From: CAZFIM01 sp964519615
GTDB lineage: Bacteria > Chloroflexota > Dehalococcoidia > GIF9 > UBA5629
NCBI GenBank assembly: GCA_964519615.1
Contig: CAZFIM010000001.1
Span: 1-64,000 of the forward strand
DNA: 64,000 nucleotides
Reading direction: 5' to 3'
The position numbers were made by a program, and so were the translations under genes. Positions 55,094-63,441 of the stretch are shown in pieces (position 1 is the stretch's first letter; every line of letters starts with the position of its first letter). The notes below the pieces were generated by a model. The model saw only the letters and a list, made by a program, of their open reading frames with translations. It made no database searches and was not told the origin of the DNA.

Positions 55094-55126
55094 TAAGGGG
55101 GCCTGATTACGGCCCCCTTATTTTTT
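55094..55126 (+). terminator. intrinsic terminator of the transhydroxylase-like operon
   Basis: A perfect 10-bp stem (TAAGGGGGCC and GGCCCCCTTA) with a 7-base loop is followed directly by TTTTTT. It lies 24 bases after the small-subunit stop. Confidence 0.9.
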
Positions 55127-55237
55127 ACCCGACGCAGATAAAAATACTGTGATCTGATAACGACTTCGTGATTGTGCGCATATTATTATCGGTCGCACAT
55201 TGTCCGCAGTATGATATAAGCCGGCTGCCCGTTACCT

Positions 55238-56659
55238 TCAGGGATGTTCCATCTCCTCTATAATCTTTTCTATATCTTCCGGTTTCTTGAAGGGGTCATC
55301 AACGATATACCTGATGATACCCTGCCGGTCGACAAAAAAGGTAGTAGGGAGAAATTCCAGCTTATAGCTCTCAGCCACTTTTCCATCATAGTCCAGTAAA
55401 ACGGGGAAGCTTATGTCCTGGGCCATAACATATATCTCCACCGATTTCTGCTTACCGTATACATTAATAGCCAGCACCGTTGCCCCCTTGTCCTTCCACT
55501 GATCATAGAAAGATTGAAGCTGGGGTATCTCCCCCCGGCAGGCACCGCATGAAGCTATCCAGAAATTGACCAGTACGATAGAGCCCTGCAGGTCGCTCAG
55601 TTTCACCTTTTGTCCATTTAAGTCCGAAAGCTCGAAATCAGGCGCAACGCTGCCTTCCTCCGGACCTGTAGGCAGGGAAGCCAGTGTTGTGAAGCCCTCG
55701 GGTGCTTCATAGGTAGCTTTGTTGCCCCGTGAATCGGCAGAGATGACAACAAAGGTATACCCCGTATTGGGTTCCAGTCCCGTAACAGTGACAACATGAT
55801 CGGTTACCGGAGTTTCATCGATATCCGTAAAATAAGAATGATTAGGTGTTGAGATACCCACCTGGCTGGTGGACAGTTTATCGGTCTTCCAGGTAATGAC
55901 CGCCCCTGTGTGCGTTATCTGGACCGCTTCTGCCTCGGATATGGCAGGCGGGGACTCATGATCCGGGGTCAATCCCTTTATCTCGGCAATCATCCCGGCA
56001 ACATCGCTTACCACGGCGGCTCCATGATCGGCCCCGTCGGGAGCCTTCACTTTTTTAGCTCGTATGACGCCCTGCTCATCGATGAATATGGCCGCTGGAA
56101 AAGTGTCCAGACCGTATTGTCCGTAGACAAGGCTGTCCGGATCCAGCAGGACGGGAAAAGTATATCCCTCGACGGTGATAAAATCGCTTACCGCCTGGCT
56201 GTTCTCGCCGATATCGATAGCCAGCACCTTGAGGCCTTCACTGGAGAAGGTCTGTGCCGTATCCTGCAGCAAAGGCAGGTCATAGACGCATTGAGTACAC
56301 CACGATGCCCAAAAATAAAGCAGAACGATACTCCCCCTGTAATCACTTAGCGAGACGGGTCTTCCCCCGATATCAAACAGTGTGAAGTCGGGCGCCAGTT
56401 TGCCCACGTCCACCCCCACCTCAGGCCCCGGCTCATCTGCAGGGAGAGGATTCTCTGCATCTGCAGGCACAGGACTTTCTGCGGGGGAAGCGGCAAATAA
56501 CACGATCCCCCATGCCGCCAGTCCCACAATACACACCGCCGCAATCACCACGGGCAGCATATGGCGCCGCATAAACGAGCCCGCCTTTTGGAGGCAACGC
56601 TTTTCACGTAGTTTTCCTATAAAGCCATGACAATCTGTAATCCAGCCCGTAAACTTCAT
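55238..56659 (-). CDS. tandem TlpA-type thioredoxin protein with central fibronectin III domain
   Basis: A 473-residue envelope protein. One transmembrane helix (about 35-56, LPVVIAAVCIVGLAAWGIVLF) follows a basic cytoplasmic N-terminus. The first redoxin/TlpA domain (about 85-225) has the active site WASWCTQCVYDLP. A fibronectin type III domain lies at about 238-325 (AVQITHTGAVITWKTDKLSTSQVGI...GLEPNTGYTFVVISAD). The second TlpA domain (about 335-473) has ASCGACRGEIP. Both CxxC pairs are intact. It probably reduces or isomerises disulfides, or serves cytochrome/metal-enzyme maturation outside the membrane. The start is ATG 56659. It converges with the transhydroxylase-like operon. Confidence 0.88.
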   Translation of the reverse strand: MKFTGWITDCHGFIGKLREKRCLQKAGSFMRRHMLPVVIAAVCIVGLAAWGIVLFAASPAESPVPADAENPLPADEPGPEVGVDVGKLAPDFTLFDIGGRPVSLSDYRGSIVLLYFWASWCTQCVYDLPLLQDTAQTFSSEGLKVLAIDIGENSQAVSDFITVEGYTFPVLLDPDSLVYGQYGLDTFPAAIFIDEQGVIRAKKVKAPDGADHGAAVVSDVAGMIAEIKGLTPDHESPPAISEAEAVQITHTGAVITWKTDKLSTSQVGISTPNHSYFTDIDETPVTDHVVTVTGLEPNTGYTFVVISADSRGNKATYEAPEGFTTLASLPTGPEEGSVAPDFELSDLNGQKVKLSDLQGSIVLVNFWIASCGACRGEIPQLQSFYDQWKDKGATVLAINVYGKQKSVEIYVMAQDISFPVLLDYDGKVAESYKLEFLPTTFFVDRQGIIRYIVDDPFKKPEDIEKIIEEMEHP

Positions 56660-56973
56660 GATACTCTCAGGCCTGTATACCTATCCTTTATTATATACTC
56701 TCTAAGGGAAACGGTTTATATGCAGAATAATCTTGATAACGTACACTATATCATATATCCGCAGTATGAGGCGACAGCGTTTAAGTACCGGTATACGCTG
56801 CCGCGCTGTACACCATCAAGCTGAACTATCGTATAGAAATATAACGCAAAAAGGAAGGTACGTGTTCAATTATCCGCCTGCCTCAATGAGCGGCTCTATG
56901 ATAATATGATATACTCAAACGTATCACTTGCAGGTTGCCTTGGGGGCGCCATCCTGCATGGAGGAGACGATAT
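56660..56973. other. divergent intergenic region
   Basis: About 310 bases between the TlpA gene and the bPH-mtnA operon. AT-rich tracts with a TTGATA near 56731 and TATACT near 56911 could be promoter parts, but no convincing 16-18-base spacing was found. The GGAGGAG site of the bPH gene is at its right end. Confidence 0.35.
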
Positions 56974-57423
56974 ATGGCAAACCTGATTTATGAGATGCCT
57001 ACACGCTACGACAGGGGGATAAAGATCCTTTTCCTGATAATACTGCTCGTACTGGTTATTCCCGCCATATTCATCTTCGACAGCGACCGCGAGGGCGCTT
57101 TTGCAATGCTGGGGACCGTTATCCTGGTGGCATTCATCCTCTGGTTTATCATGCCGCGTAAACTGCGAATCATGGAGGACAGGCTGCAGGTTGTGCTCGG
57201 CAGCCCGTTTACATTCACAATTCCCTTCACTGCAATAAAAGAGGTCCGTATACCGCGAGGGCTGACAAGCGGTGTCAACTTCTGCACCGCCCTCAGCGGC
57301 GTGGTGCAGATCGTCCGAAAGGGTAAAATGAGCGTAAATATTACGCCGGCCGAGCCGGCGCAATTTATGGAATATCTCAATAAAGCGCTGTCAAATTCGC
57401 AGATACCGCATGAGGGCAGGTAA
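56974..57423 (+). CDS. membrane protein with bacterial PH-like domain
   Basis: A 149-residue protein. Two transmembrane helices (IKILFLIILLVLVIPAIFIF and AMLGTVILVAFILWFIM) are followed by a beta-rich C-terminal part (KLRIMEDRLQVVLGSPFTFTIPFTAIKEVRI...) that matches the bacterial PH (bPH) pattern. GGAGGAG precedes ATG 56974. The stop codon touches the mtnA start, so it is part of the methionine-salvage operon, with no known role there. Confidence 0.7.
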   Translation: MANLIYEMPTRYDRGIKILFLIILLVLVIPAIFIFDSDREGAFAMLGTVILVAFILWFIMPRKLRIMEDRLQVVLGSPFTFTIPFTAIKEVRIPRGLTSGVNFCTALSGVVQIVRKGKMSVNITPAEPAQFMEYLNKALSNSQIPHEGR

Positions 57424-58458
57424 ATGAAAGCGGTTGAATGGCTGGGTAACAGCATACGCATTATAGACCAGACCTTGCTTCCGGCAGCGCTTAAAACTCT
57501 TGATATCAGGGATTGGTGTGAGATGGTGGGCGCTATCAAAGAGCTCAAGGTACGCGGTGCTCCTGCTATCGGGGTGGCCGCCGCTTACGGGATTGCGCTG
57601 GGCGCACAAAATATCACAGCCGCAAGCGAGTATGCTTTTTTAAAAAAACTGGAGGCGATCATGGATACGTTCGCCGCCTCCAGGCCGACAGCGGTAAACC
57701 TGTTCCGTTCTATTGACCGCATGAAGCAGCGCATAAAGCAGGTAGAGGGAAAAGAAGCGATTATACAAGCCTTAATCGCAGAGGCCCACAGCATTCACAC
57801 CGGGGAGATAGAGTCCACAGAGCGGTTATCGTATCACGGAGCGGAGCTGATCAGGGACGGTTTTACTATTTTAACCCACTGCAACGCCGGCCCGCTGGCC
57901 ACAGCGGGCTACGGTACCGCACTGGGCGTAATCATAGCCGCACACAAGCAGGGCAAGAATATTCGAGTCTTAGCCGATGAGACGCGCCCTCTTTTGCAGG
58001 GAGCGCGCCTGACGGTCTGGGAACTTATGCAAGAGCATGTTCCGGTAACTCTTATTACTGATTCAATGGCAGGCTATTTTATCAACCGCGGCAAAGTGAA
58101 CTGCGTTATCACAGGCGCTGACAGGATTACCACCGGAGGCGATACAGCCAATAAAATAGGCACCTATACACTGGCGGTACTGGCCAAAGAAAACGGCATT
58201 CCTTTCTACATAGCAGCCCCTGCCAGCACCATAGACCCTGCACTGCGGCTGGGAGGGGATATCCCCATTGAAGAGAGAAACCCCGAAGAAGTAACCATGC
58301 TGGCCGGCGTACGCATCGCTCCCTCAGAAGCACAAGCTGCCAACCCCGCTTTCGATGTTACGCCGTCGCGCTACATTACTGGTATAATCACTGAGCGGGG
58401 GGTTATAGGTCCGCCTTATGACCATACGCTGCCTGCACTATTGAAGGAGGTACGATAA
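57424..58458 (+). CDS. mtnA: S-methyl-5-thioribose-1-phosphate isomerase
   Basis: A 344-residue eIF2B-like sugar-phosphate isomerase that turns methylthioribose-1-phosphate into methylthioribulose-1-phosphate. Signatures: EWLGNSIRIIDQTLLP, KVRGAPAIGVAAAYG, ILTHCNAGPLATAGYGTALGV (catalytic cysteine), ADETRPLLQGARLT, NCVITGADRITTGGDTANKIGTY (catalytic aspartate) and FYIAAPASTID. The length is standard. It starts directly after the bPH stop and overlaps mtnP by one base. Later salvage enzymes (mtnB etc.) are not in the window, so the downstream fate of the product is open. Confidence 0.95.
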   Translation: MKAVEWLGNSIRIIDQTLLPAALKTLDIRDWCEMVGAIKELKVRGAPAIGVAAAYGIALGAQNITAASEYAFLKKLEAIMDTFAASRPTAVNLFRSIDRMKQRIKQVEGKEAIIQALIAEAHSIHTGEIESTERLSYHGAELIRDGFTILTHCNAGPLATAGYGTALGVIIAAHKQGKNIRVLADETRPLLQGARLTVWELMQEHVPVTLITDSMAGYFINRGKVNCVITGADRITTGGDTANKIGTYTLAVLAKENGIPFYIAAPASTIDPALRLGGDIPIEERNPEEVTMLAGVRIAPSEAQAANPAFDVTPSRYITGIITERGVIGPPYDHTLPALLKEVR

Positions 58459-59321
58459 TGTCACATGCTACCATCGGTGTCATCGGCGGCTCGGGGCTTT
58501 ACGAGATAGAAGGAATGACCGGCATCGAGGAAATAACGATTAAAACTCCCTTCGGTGACCCAAGCGATACCATCAAGGTAGGAGAACTGGAAGGAGTAAA
58601 GGTTGCCTTCCTGCCGCGCCATGGGCGCGGACACCGCATCAGCCCCACCAAACTGCCGGTCAGAGCCAATATTTACGCCCTTAAAACACTGGGAGTCGAG
58701 AGGCTTATCTCAATAGCAGCGGTAGGCAGCCTGAAAGAGGAAATCGCTCCTCTCAATGCGGTACTGCCGGACCAGATTATCGACCGTACCAGCAGAACAG
58801 CCAATACCTTCTTCGATGACAATATCGTGGCGCACGTTGCCTTCGCCGAGCCTTTCTGCCCGATAATGTCCCAGGTACTGTGGCAGACAGCAGTCGATTC
58901 AGGTATTACAATACATAAAGGCGGTACATACCTGGCAATGGAGGGCCCGCAATTCTCTACCAGAGCGGAGTCCAATCTCTACCGCTCATGGGGCGCTGCC
59001 GTGATCGGCATGACCGCCATACCGGAGGCTAAGCTGGCCCGTGAAGCCGAGATTTGTTATGCCACACTTGCTTTCGTAACCGATTACGATTGCTGGAATG
59101 AAGACCATGAGACCGTTTCCACGGAGATGATAATAGATAATCTCAAGCAAAATGTTAATGCAGCCGGAGAGATAATAAAAAAGGCGGTAAGCCGGATGCC
59201 GGATACCAGGGACTGCGGCTGCGCCACTGCGCTGGCAAATACCATTGTCACCGATCCCGCACGCATTCCTGCAAAGGTAAAAAAAGACCTGGCGCCATTG
59301 ATCGGCAAGTATATTAAATAA
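58458..59321 (+). CDS. mtnP: S-methyl-5'-thioadenosine phosphorylase
   Basis: A 287-residue purine nucleoside phosphorylase-family enzyme that cleaves methylthioadenosine to adenine and methylthioribose-1-phosphate, the substrate of MtnA. It begins IGVIGGSGLYEIEGM and has LPRHGRGHRISPTKLPVRANIYALK, LPDQIIDRTSRTANTFFDD, GGTYLAMEGPQFSTRAESNLYRSWGAAVIGMT and a closing SRMPDTRDCGCATAL. SAM-dependent polyamine or other pathways would supply methylthioadenosine. It is coupled to mtnA by TAATG. Confidence 0.95.
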   Translation: MSHATIGVIGGSGLYEIEGMTGIEEITIKTPFGDPSDTIKVGELEGVKVAFLPRHGRGHRISPTKLPVRANIYALKTLGVERLISIAAVGSLKEEIAPLNAVLPDQIIDRTSRTANTFFDDNIVAHVAFAEPFCPIMSQVLWQTAVDSGITIHKGGTYLAMEGPQFSTRAESNLYRSWGAAVIGMTAIPEAKLAREAEICYATLAFVTDYDCWNEDHETVSTEMIIDNLKQNVNAAGEIIKKAVSRMPDTRDCGCATALANTIVTDPARIPAKVKKDLAPLIGKYIK

Positions 59322-59329
59322 GGAGCGTA

Positions 59330-60358
59330 ATGACCGCAAAATTTGAGTTCTGCTGCCGCCCCACTATTATCGGGTCCATGCCCCACACTGATCCTGACGA
59401 GGCGTGTATGCTGATAAATAATTATCTTCCAGACCTGCCTGCCTGGCCTCAGCTGCCGCAGAGAGGCAGCTTCGAGAACATGTATATTCAGTATAGCGAG
59501 GGCTTCCCCGGGCTGGTGGTGGAAAACGATAAGCTCTATGTTGAGCAGACCGGGAAATTCGATGAGCAGATAGAACAATTCTACAATGATTATGAGCAGA
59601 ATAACCTTGCCCGCTTCAATGTAAGCGGGCAGTATGCAGCCGGACTGCATGCTTTCAAAGCGCTCAGCCAGGAAAGCTACGGTCTGATAAAAGGACAGAT
59701 AGTAGGACCCATTAGCTGGGGGCTGTGTGTCGTAGACAGGCAGCAGCGCGGTATTCTCTATGATGATCTGCTGGCGGAGACGGCAGCGAAGTTCTTACGC
59801 TTAAAGGCTTCGTGGCAAGAAGAATTTCTTAAATCTTTTGCACGCCGGACCATTATCTTCATCGATGAGCCCTATCTCACCTCGCTGGGAACAGCCTTTG
59901 TGGCGGTGCCCGATGAGACGGTAAGCTCTCTGCTGGAGGAGGTATTGAAAGGCATATCGGGTATCAGCGGTATACACTGCTGCGGCAGTACCGATTGGTC
60001 CCTGCTGCTGCGCAGTTCGGCCGATATTATCAGCTTTGATGCCTACAATTATGCCGATTCTCTCAGTACCTATACAGCCGATGTGCAGACCTTCATGAAT
60101 CGGGGGGGGGCGATCGCCTGGGGTATCGTGACCAACATGGATGAATCGCTGCAGCAAGAGACAGTTCCCAGCCTTTATGACAGGCTGGGAGAGGCAATGG
60201 CTCCCTATACCAGAGGAGGCCTCTCCATCAAACAGCTAGCCGCACAAAGCATTCTCACCCCATCCTGCGGTCTGGCCACCCTTTCCATCGAAGCGGCCAC
60301 TGAAGCGCTTCACCTGCTGGCTGAGCTTTCGGAAAAGATGCGCGCGAAGTATTGTTAA
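59330..60358 (+). CDS. MetE-like core methionine synthase/methyltransferase
   Basis: A 342-residue protein equivalent to only the C-terminal barrel of cobalamin-independent methionine synthase. Zinc ligands are suggested by IHCCGSTDW (His, Cys) and TPSCGLATLS (Cys). IGSMPHTDPDEA, KGQIVGPISWGL and FIDEPYL fit the MetE/uroporphyrinogen-decarboxylase-like fold. The N-terminal half of MetE is absent by design. A 'core MetE' of this type was characterised in Dehalococcoides and uses methylcobalamin rather than folate; that is recalled knowledge, and the equivalence here is inference. It is 8 bases behind mtnP, with ahcY 3 kb on, which fits methionine regeneration. Confidence 0.78.
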   Translation: MTAKFEFCCRPTIIGSMPHTDPDEACMLINNYLPDLPAWPQLPQRGSFENMYIQYSEGFPGLVVENDKLYVEQTGKFDEQIEQFYNDYEQNNLARFNVSGQYAAGLHAFKALSQESYGLIKGQIVGPISWGLCVVDRQQRGILYDDLLAETAAKFLRLKASWQEEFLKSFARRTIIFIDEPYLTSLGTAFVAVPDETVSSLLEEVLKGISGISGIHCCGSTDWSLLLRSSADIISFDAYNYADSLSTYTADVQTFMNRGGAIAWGIVTNMDESLQQETVPSLYDRLGEAMAPYTRGGLSIKQLAAQSILTPSCGLATLSIEAATEALHLLAELSEKMRAKYC

Positions 60359-60380
60359 GCGCATGCTTCATCGCTGCTAT

Positions 60381-60409
60381 TTGAAATATACGTCCAATTA
60401 GGGGATAAT
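60381..60409 (+). promoter_or_regulatory. promoter of the second salvage-region operon
   Basis: TTGAAA (60381-60386), 17-base spacer, GATAAT (60404-60409), placing the start near 60416, 40 bases before the first gene. Confidence 0.55.
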
Positions 60410-60455
60410 AAAAAGTCCCGAGGTTGACGAATAGTAAGGTGAATGGTGATAAAAA

Positions 60456-60827
60456 ATGAATAAAAGTAAACAAATGGCAATACTAAAACATCGCAGACGC
60501 AAGAAGAAACTCAAAGAACGACAGAAGGCTATCGCCGCAGTGTCGGGGACCAGCCATGCAGTCGTAAAACCGGCGCCGAAGGTACAGGAGCCTGTTGAAC
60601 AGGAAGCGGCCAAAAAGAAAAAGGCCGCCAAGCAGGCTGATGTAGCAGAACAGGCTGCCGTCGAGGCAGTTGCTCCCGCTCAGGCGGAGAAAGCAGCCGA
60701 GGCACCCAAGAAAAAGCCTGCAAAAAAGGCCCCGACCAAAGCGGAAGCGGAAACAGAGGATACGGAAGCCACTAAAAAACGCTCTCGCAAAAAGAAAGCT
60801 GACGAGGAGCAGGCCGCGGAAAGTTAA
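60456..60827 (+). CDS. lysine/alanine-rich basic protein
   Basis: A 123-residue low-complexity protein. A strongly basic start (ILKHRRRKKKLKERQK) is followed by alternating alanine/lysine/glutamate/proline repeats (EAAKKKKAAKQ, EAPKKKPAKKAPTKAEAE, ATKKRSRKKKADEE). This resembles histone H1-like or ribosome-associated tails; binding to nucleic acid is likely but unproved. A GGTGAT site lies before the ATG, and the stop overlaps the THEP1 start by one base. Because of the repeats, homology searches will be unreliable. Confidence 0.7.
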   Translation: MNKSKQMAILKHRRRKKKLKERQKAIAAVSGTSHAVVKPAPKVQEPVEQEAAKKKKAAKQADVAEQAAVEAVAPAQAEKAAEAPKKKPAKKAPTKAEAETEDTEATKKRSRKKKADEEQAAES

Positions 60828-61384
60828 TGGCGGATATATTCCTCTTAACGGGTGGTCCCGGTAGCGGTAAGACCACTATCGTTAAAGAGGCGCTCTCTTA
60901 CACGCAGGCAAGCGCCGGCGGCTTCTATACAGAGGAAATACGGACCGCAGGTGTACGTGCAGGTTTTAAAATCAGTACTTTCGATGGGCGAGAAGGTATT
61001 CTCGCCCATATTGATTTTCACTCCCCTTACCGCGTGGGCAAATATGGCGTGGATATAACCGAACTGGATGAACTGGGTGTTGCTGCGCTTACCGATGCGG
61101 CTGATACCCGTGATATTATCGTTATAGATGAGATTGGTCGTATGGAGCTCTTCTCACAAAAATTCAGAGAGGCCGTATGGCAAATACTGCAAAGCCCTAA
61201 AAAAGTTCTGGGCACCGTGATGTTGAAGCCCTATCCTTTTGCAGATAAGGTTAAATGTTTGTCCGGCATCAAGCTGATGGAAGTTAACGCGCAAAACCGG
61301 CTCGAAGTCCTCAGTCAGGTAATTGAATGGTTAATGGTGCCTGTTAATGAAGATAAAGATCGTCCCGCTGAAACCGGTAGATGA
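60827..61384 (+). CDS. THEP1-family nucleoside-triphosphatase
   Basis: A 185-residue NTPase of the THEP1/DUF265 family. Walker A LLTGGPGSGKTTIVKEA, Walker B IVIDEIGRMELFSQ and a family-typical GGFYTEEIRTAGVRAGFKI. THEP1 proteins hydrolyse NTPs in vitro; human and archaeal members exist, but the cellular role is not known. It is coupled to the basic protein upstream (TAATG) and overlaps the archaemetzincin gene by 38 bases. Confidence 0.92.
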   Translation: MADIFLLTGGPGSGKTTIVKEALSYTQASAGGFYTEEIRTAGVRAGFKISTFDGREGILAHIDFHSPYRVGKYGVDITELDELGVAALTDAADTRDIIVIDEIGRMELFSQKFREAVWQILQSPKKVLGTVMLKPYPFADKVKCLSGIKLMEVNAQNRLEVLSQVIEWLMVPVNEDKDRPAETGR

Positions 61385-61865
61385 CACTCTTATCGCGGAC
61401 TTAAACCGGGAGCTTTACCGGACTTTCGGATGCCCCGTACAGGTGGCTTCCGCCCTCGATGCCCCCGCCGGGGCATGCAACTGCGAACGCAAGCAGTACC
61501 TTGCTTCCGGTCTGCTCAATGCCTTGAGCTGTCCCTCGTACAGCGAGAACGAAAAGGTGCTGGGAGTTACTTCTGTAGACATATATTCAGCCCGCCTTAA
61601 TTACGTTTTTGGCCAGGCTGACCTTGCGGGCAGGGCTGTTATCTCGCTCTTCCGCCTTGACCCCCGCACCTATGACCTCCCGCCTGATACAAACCTGCTG
61701 CTGAAGCGGGCCGTTAAAGAGGCTGTTCATGAGCTGGGGCATACGCTGGGCATGGCACACTGCGCAAATCCCTCCTGCGTTATGTTTTTCTCGGGCAGTC
61801 TGGCAGATACAGACCGCAAACAAACTGCATTTTGTAGTCAATGCCATCCGAAACTGTTAAAATAG
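61347..61865 (+). CDS. archaemetzincin-type zinc metalloprotease
   Basis: A 172-residue archaemetzincin. The catalytic motif is HELGHTLGMAHC, followed by NPSCVMFFS (the Met-turn CVM) and the distal CSQCHP pair, the four-cysteine second metal site that distinguishes archaemetzincins from other metzincins. The family is chiefly archaeal, with scattered bacterial members, so it may have been transferred. It is a cytoplasmic aminopeptidase-like enzyme of unknown substrate. It overlaps THEP1 by 38 bases, so its ribosome site lies inside that gene. Confidence 0.9.
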   Translation: MKIKIVPLKPVDDTLIADLNRELYRTFGCPVQVASALDAPAGACNCERKQYLASGLLNALSCPSYSENEKVLGVTSVDIYSARLNYVFGQADLAGRAVISLFRLDPRTYDLPPDTNLLLKRAVKEAVHELGHTLGMAHCANPSCVMFFSGSLADTDRKQTAFCSQCHPKLLK

Positions 61866-61896
61866 CCCCAAAGTATCTGAGAATATTTTTTAACAA

Positions 61897-63441
61897 ATGA
61901 CATCACAATTAATAGCGTTATTGAGTAATCCGCGAATATATCCGGATAACCCTGAAAAAATAGAGATCTCCCAGACGCAGATGTCTGTGGTATTCCTGAC
62001 CGGTGCGTTTGCCTACAAGATAAAGAAGCCGGTAAATCTGGGCTATCTGGATTATACTACACTGGAAAAGCGCCTTTTTTTCTGCCGGCAGGAAGTGGAT
62101 CTCAACAGGCGGCTGTCGCCGGATATATACCTTGAGACAGTGCCCATCACTGAGAACAAAGGCGGCATTGCCCTTGGAGGAAAGGGCACGGTTATAGAAT
62201 ACGCAGTTAAAATGAAGCAGCTACCCCGAGATCATACTATGGACATCCTGCTTGCTCAGAACGCGGTAACCGCTGCTATGGTAGAGCAGGTGGCTTACAT
62301 ACTTCAGAGCTTCCACGGAAAGGCGGCTACGGACTCCCGTATAAGCACTTTCGGGGAACTGAAAAGCATCAAGGTCAACACAGACGAAAATTTCAGCCAG
62401 ACGGAAAAATATATCAATACTACTATCACACAGAGTCAGTATGATCGAATCAAAATCTATACCGAAGAGTTTATGAACGAGCATGCTCGTCTGCTTGAAG
62501 ACCGCGTCAAGGACGGCCGAATAAGAGATTGTCACGGTGACCTGCATGCGGCGCATGTCTGTTTTACCGACAGCGGTATACGCATCTTCGATTGCATTGA
62601 GTTCAACGACAGGTTCCGGTACTGTGACGTGGCCTCCGAGGTAGCTTTCCTGGCAATGGATCTGGACAGATACGGGAGGGCAGACCTTTCCCGCAAATTC
62701 GTCGAAGCCTATGTAGAAGCCGGCGGCGACAGCGGGCTTGCACGCCTTCTCAACTTTTATAAATGCTACCGCGCCTACGTCCGCGGCAAAGTTGAGTGCT
62801 TTAAATATGACGATCCTTACCTTGCCGATAAAGAACATATTATGAACACTGCTAGAGGCTACTTCTCGCTGGCTGTCCGTTATACCAGACAGCGGCCGCA
62901 GCTGATTATCATCTGCGGGCTGGTGGGAACAGGCAAGAGTACCACCGCACAGTCACTTAGCCGCAGGCTGGGATACGATGTTCTCTCCTCCGATGTAATT
63001 AGAAAAACTTTAGCGGGCGTTCCGCTGAAGGAGCAGCATTTCGATGAATTCCAGAGCGGACTTTACTCCACTGATTTCACCCGCAGGACTTATGATGAGT
63101 TATTCCGGCAGTCGCAAGCGCTGCTCCGGGAGGGTAAATCCGTTGTACTGGATGCCTCGTTCATGAGAAGGGCGGACAGGGAAAAGGCGGCCGCTATCGC
63201 TTATGAGCATCAAGCGGACTTTAAAGTGATCGAATGCACGCTGGATGAGAAAACAGCCAGAGAGAGGCTTGACCGCAGAGTGCGACGCGGTTCTGTCTCC
63301 GACGGCCGCTGGGAGATATATGAATCGCAGCGACAGGCCTTTGAGCCTGTCTGCGAGCTGTCATCTGAAAATCATGTTATACTTGACACATCCCTCCCTC
63401 GCGATGAAAGCATAAATACGGTAATTGAAAGGATCGAGTAA
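61897..63441 (+). CDS. APH-like kinase fused to P-loop (zeta-toxin-like) kinase
   Basis: A 514-residue two-domain protein. The N-terminal ~330 residues resemble aminoglycoside phosphotransferases: lysine region FAYKIKKPVNLGYLDYTT, catalytic loop IRDCHGDLHAAHVCF (HGDxH) and metal aspartate FDCIEFNDRFRYCD. The C-terminal ~180 residues form an AAA_33/zeta-like kinase with P-loop IICGLVGTGKSTTAQSL, SSDVIRKTLAGV and a late RLDRRVRRGSVSD lid. Such fusions are widespread and uncharacterised; neither substrate is known. I saw no HIPA- or toxin-like partner. It starts 31 bases after the archaemetzincin stop. Confidence 0.85.
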   Translation: MTSQLIALLSNPRIYPDNPEKIEISQTQMSVVFLTGAFAYKIKKPVNLGYLDYTTLEKRLFFCRQEVDLNRRLSPDIYLETVPITENKGGIALGGKGTVIEYAVKMKQLPRDHTMDILLAQNAVTAAMVEQVAYILQSFHGKAATDSRISTFGELKSIKVNTDENFSQTEKYINTTITQSQYDRIKIYTEEFMNEHARLLEDRVKDGRIRDCHGDLHAAHVCFTDSGIRIFDCIEFNDRFRYCDVASEVAFLAMDLDRYGRADLSRKFVEAYVEAGGDSGLARLLNFYKCYRAYVRGKVECFKYDDPYLADKEHIMNTARGYFSLAVRYTRQRPQLIIICGLVGTGKSTTAQSLSRRLGYDVLSSDVIRKTLAGVPLKEQHFDEFQSGLYSTDFTRRTYDELFRQSQALLREGKSVVLDASFMRRADREKAAAIAYEHQADFKVIECTLDEKTARERLDRRVRRGSVSDGRWEIYESQRQAFEPVCELSSENHVILDTSLPRDESINTVIERIE

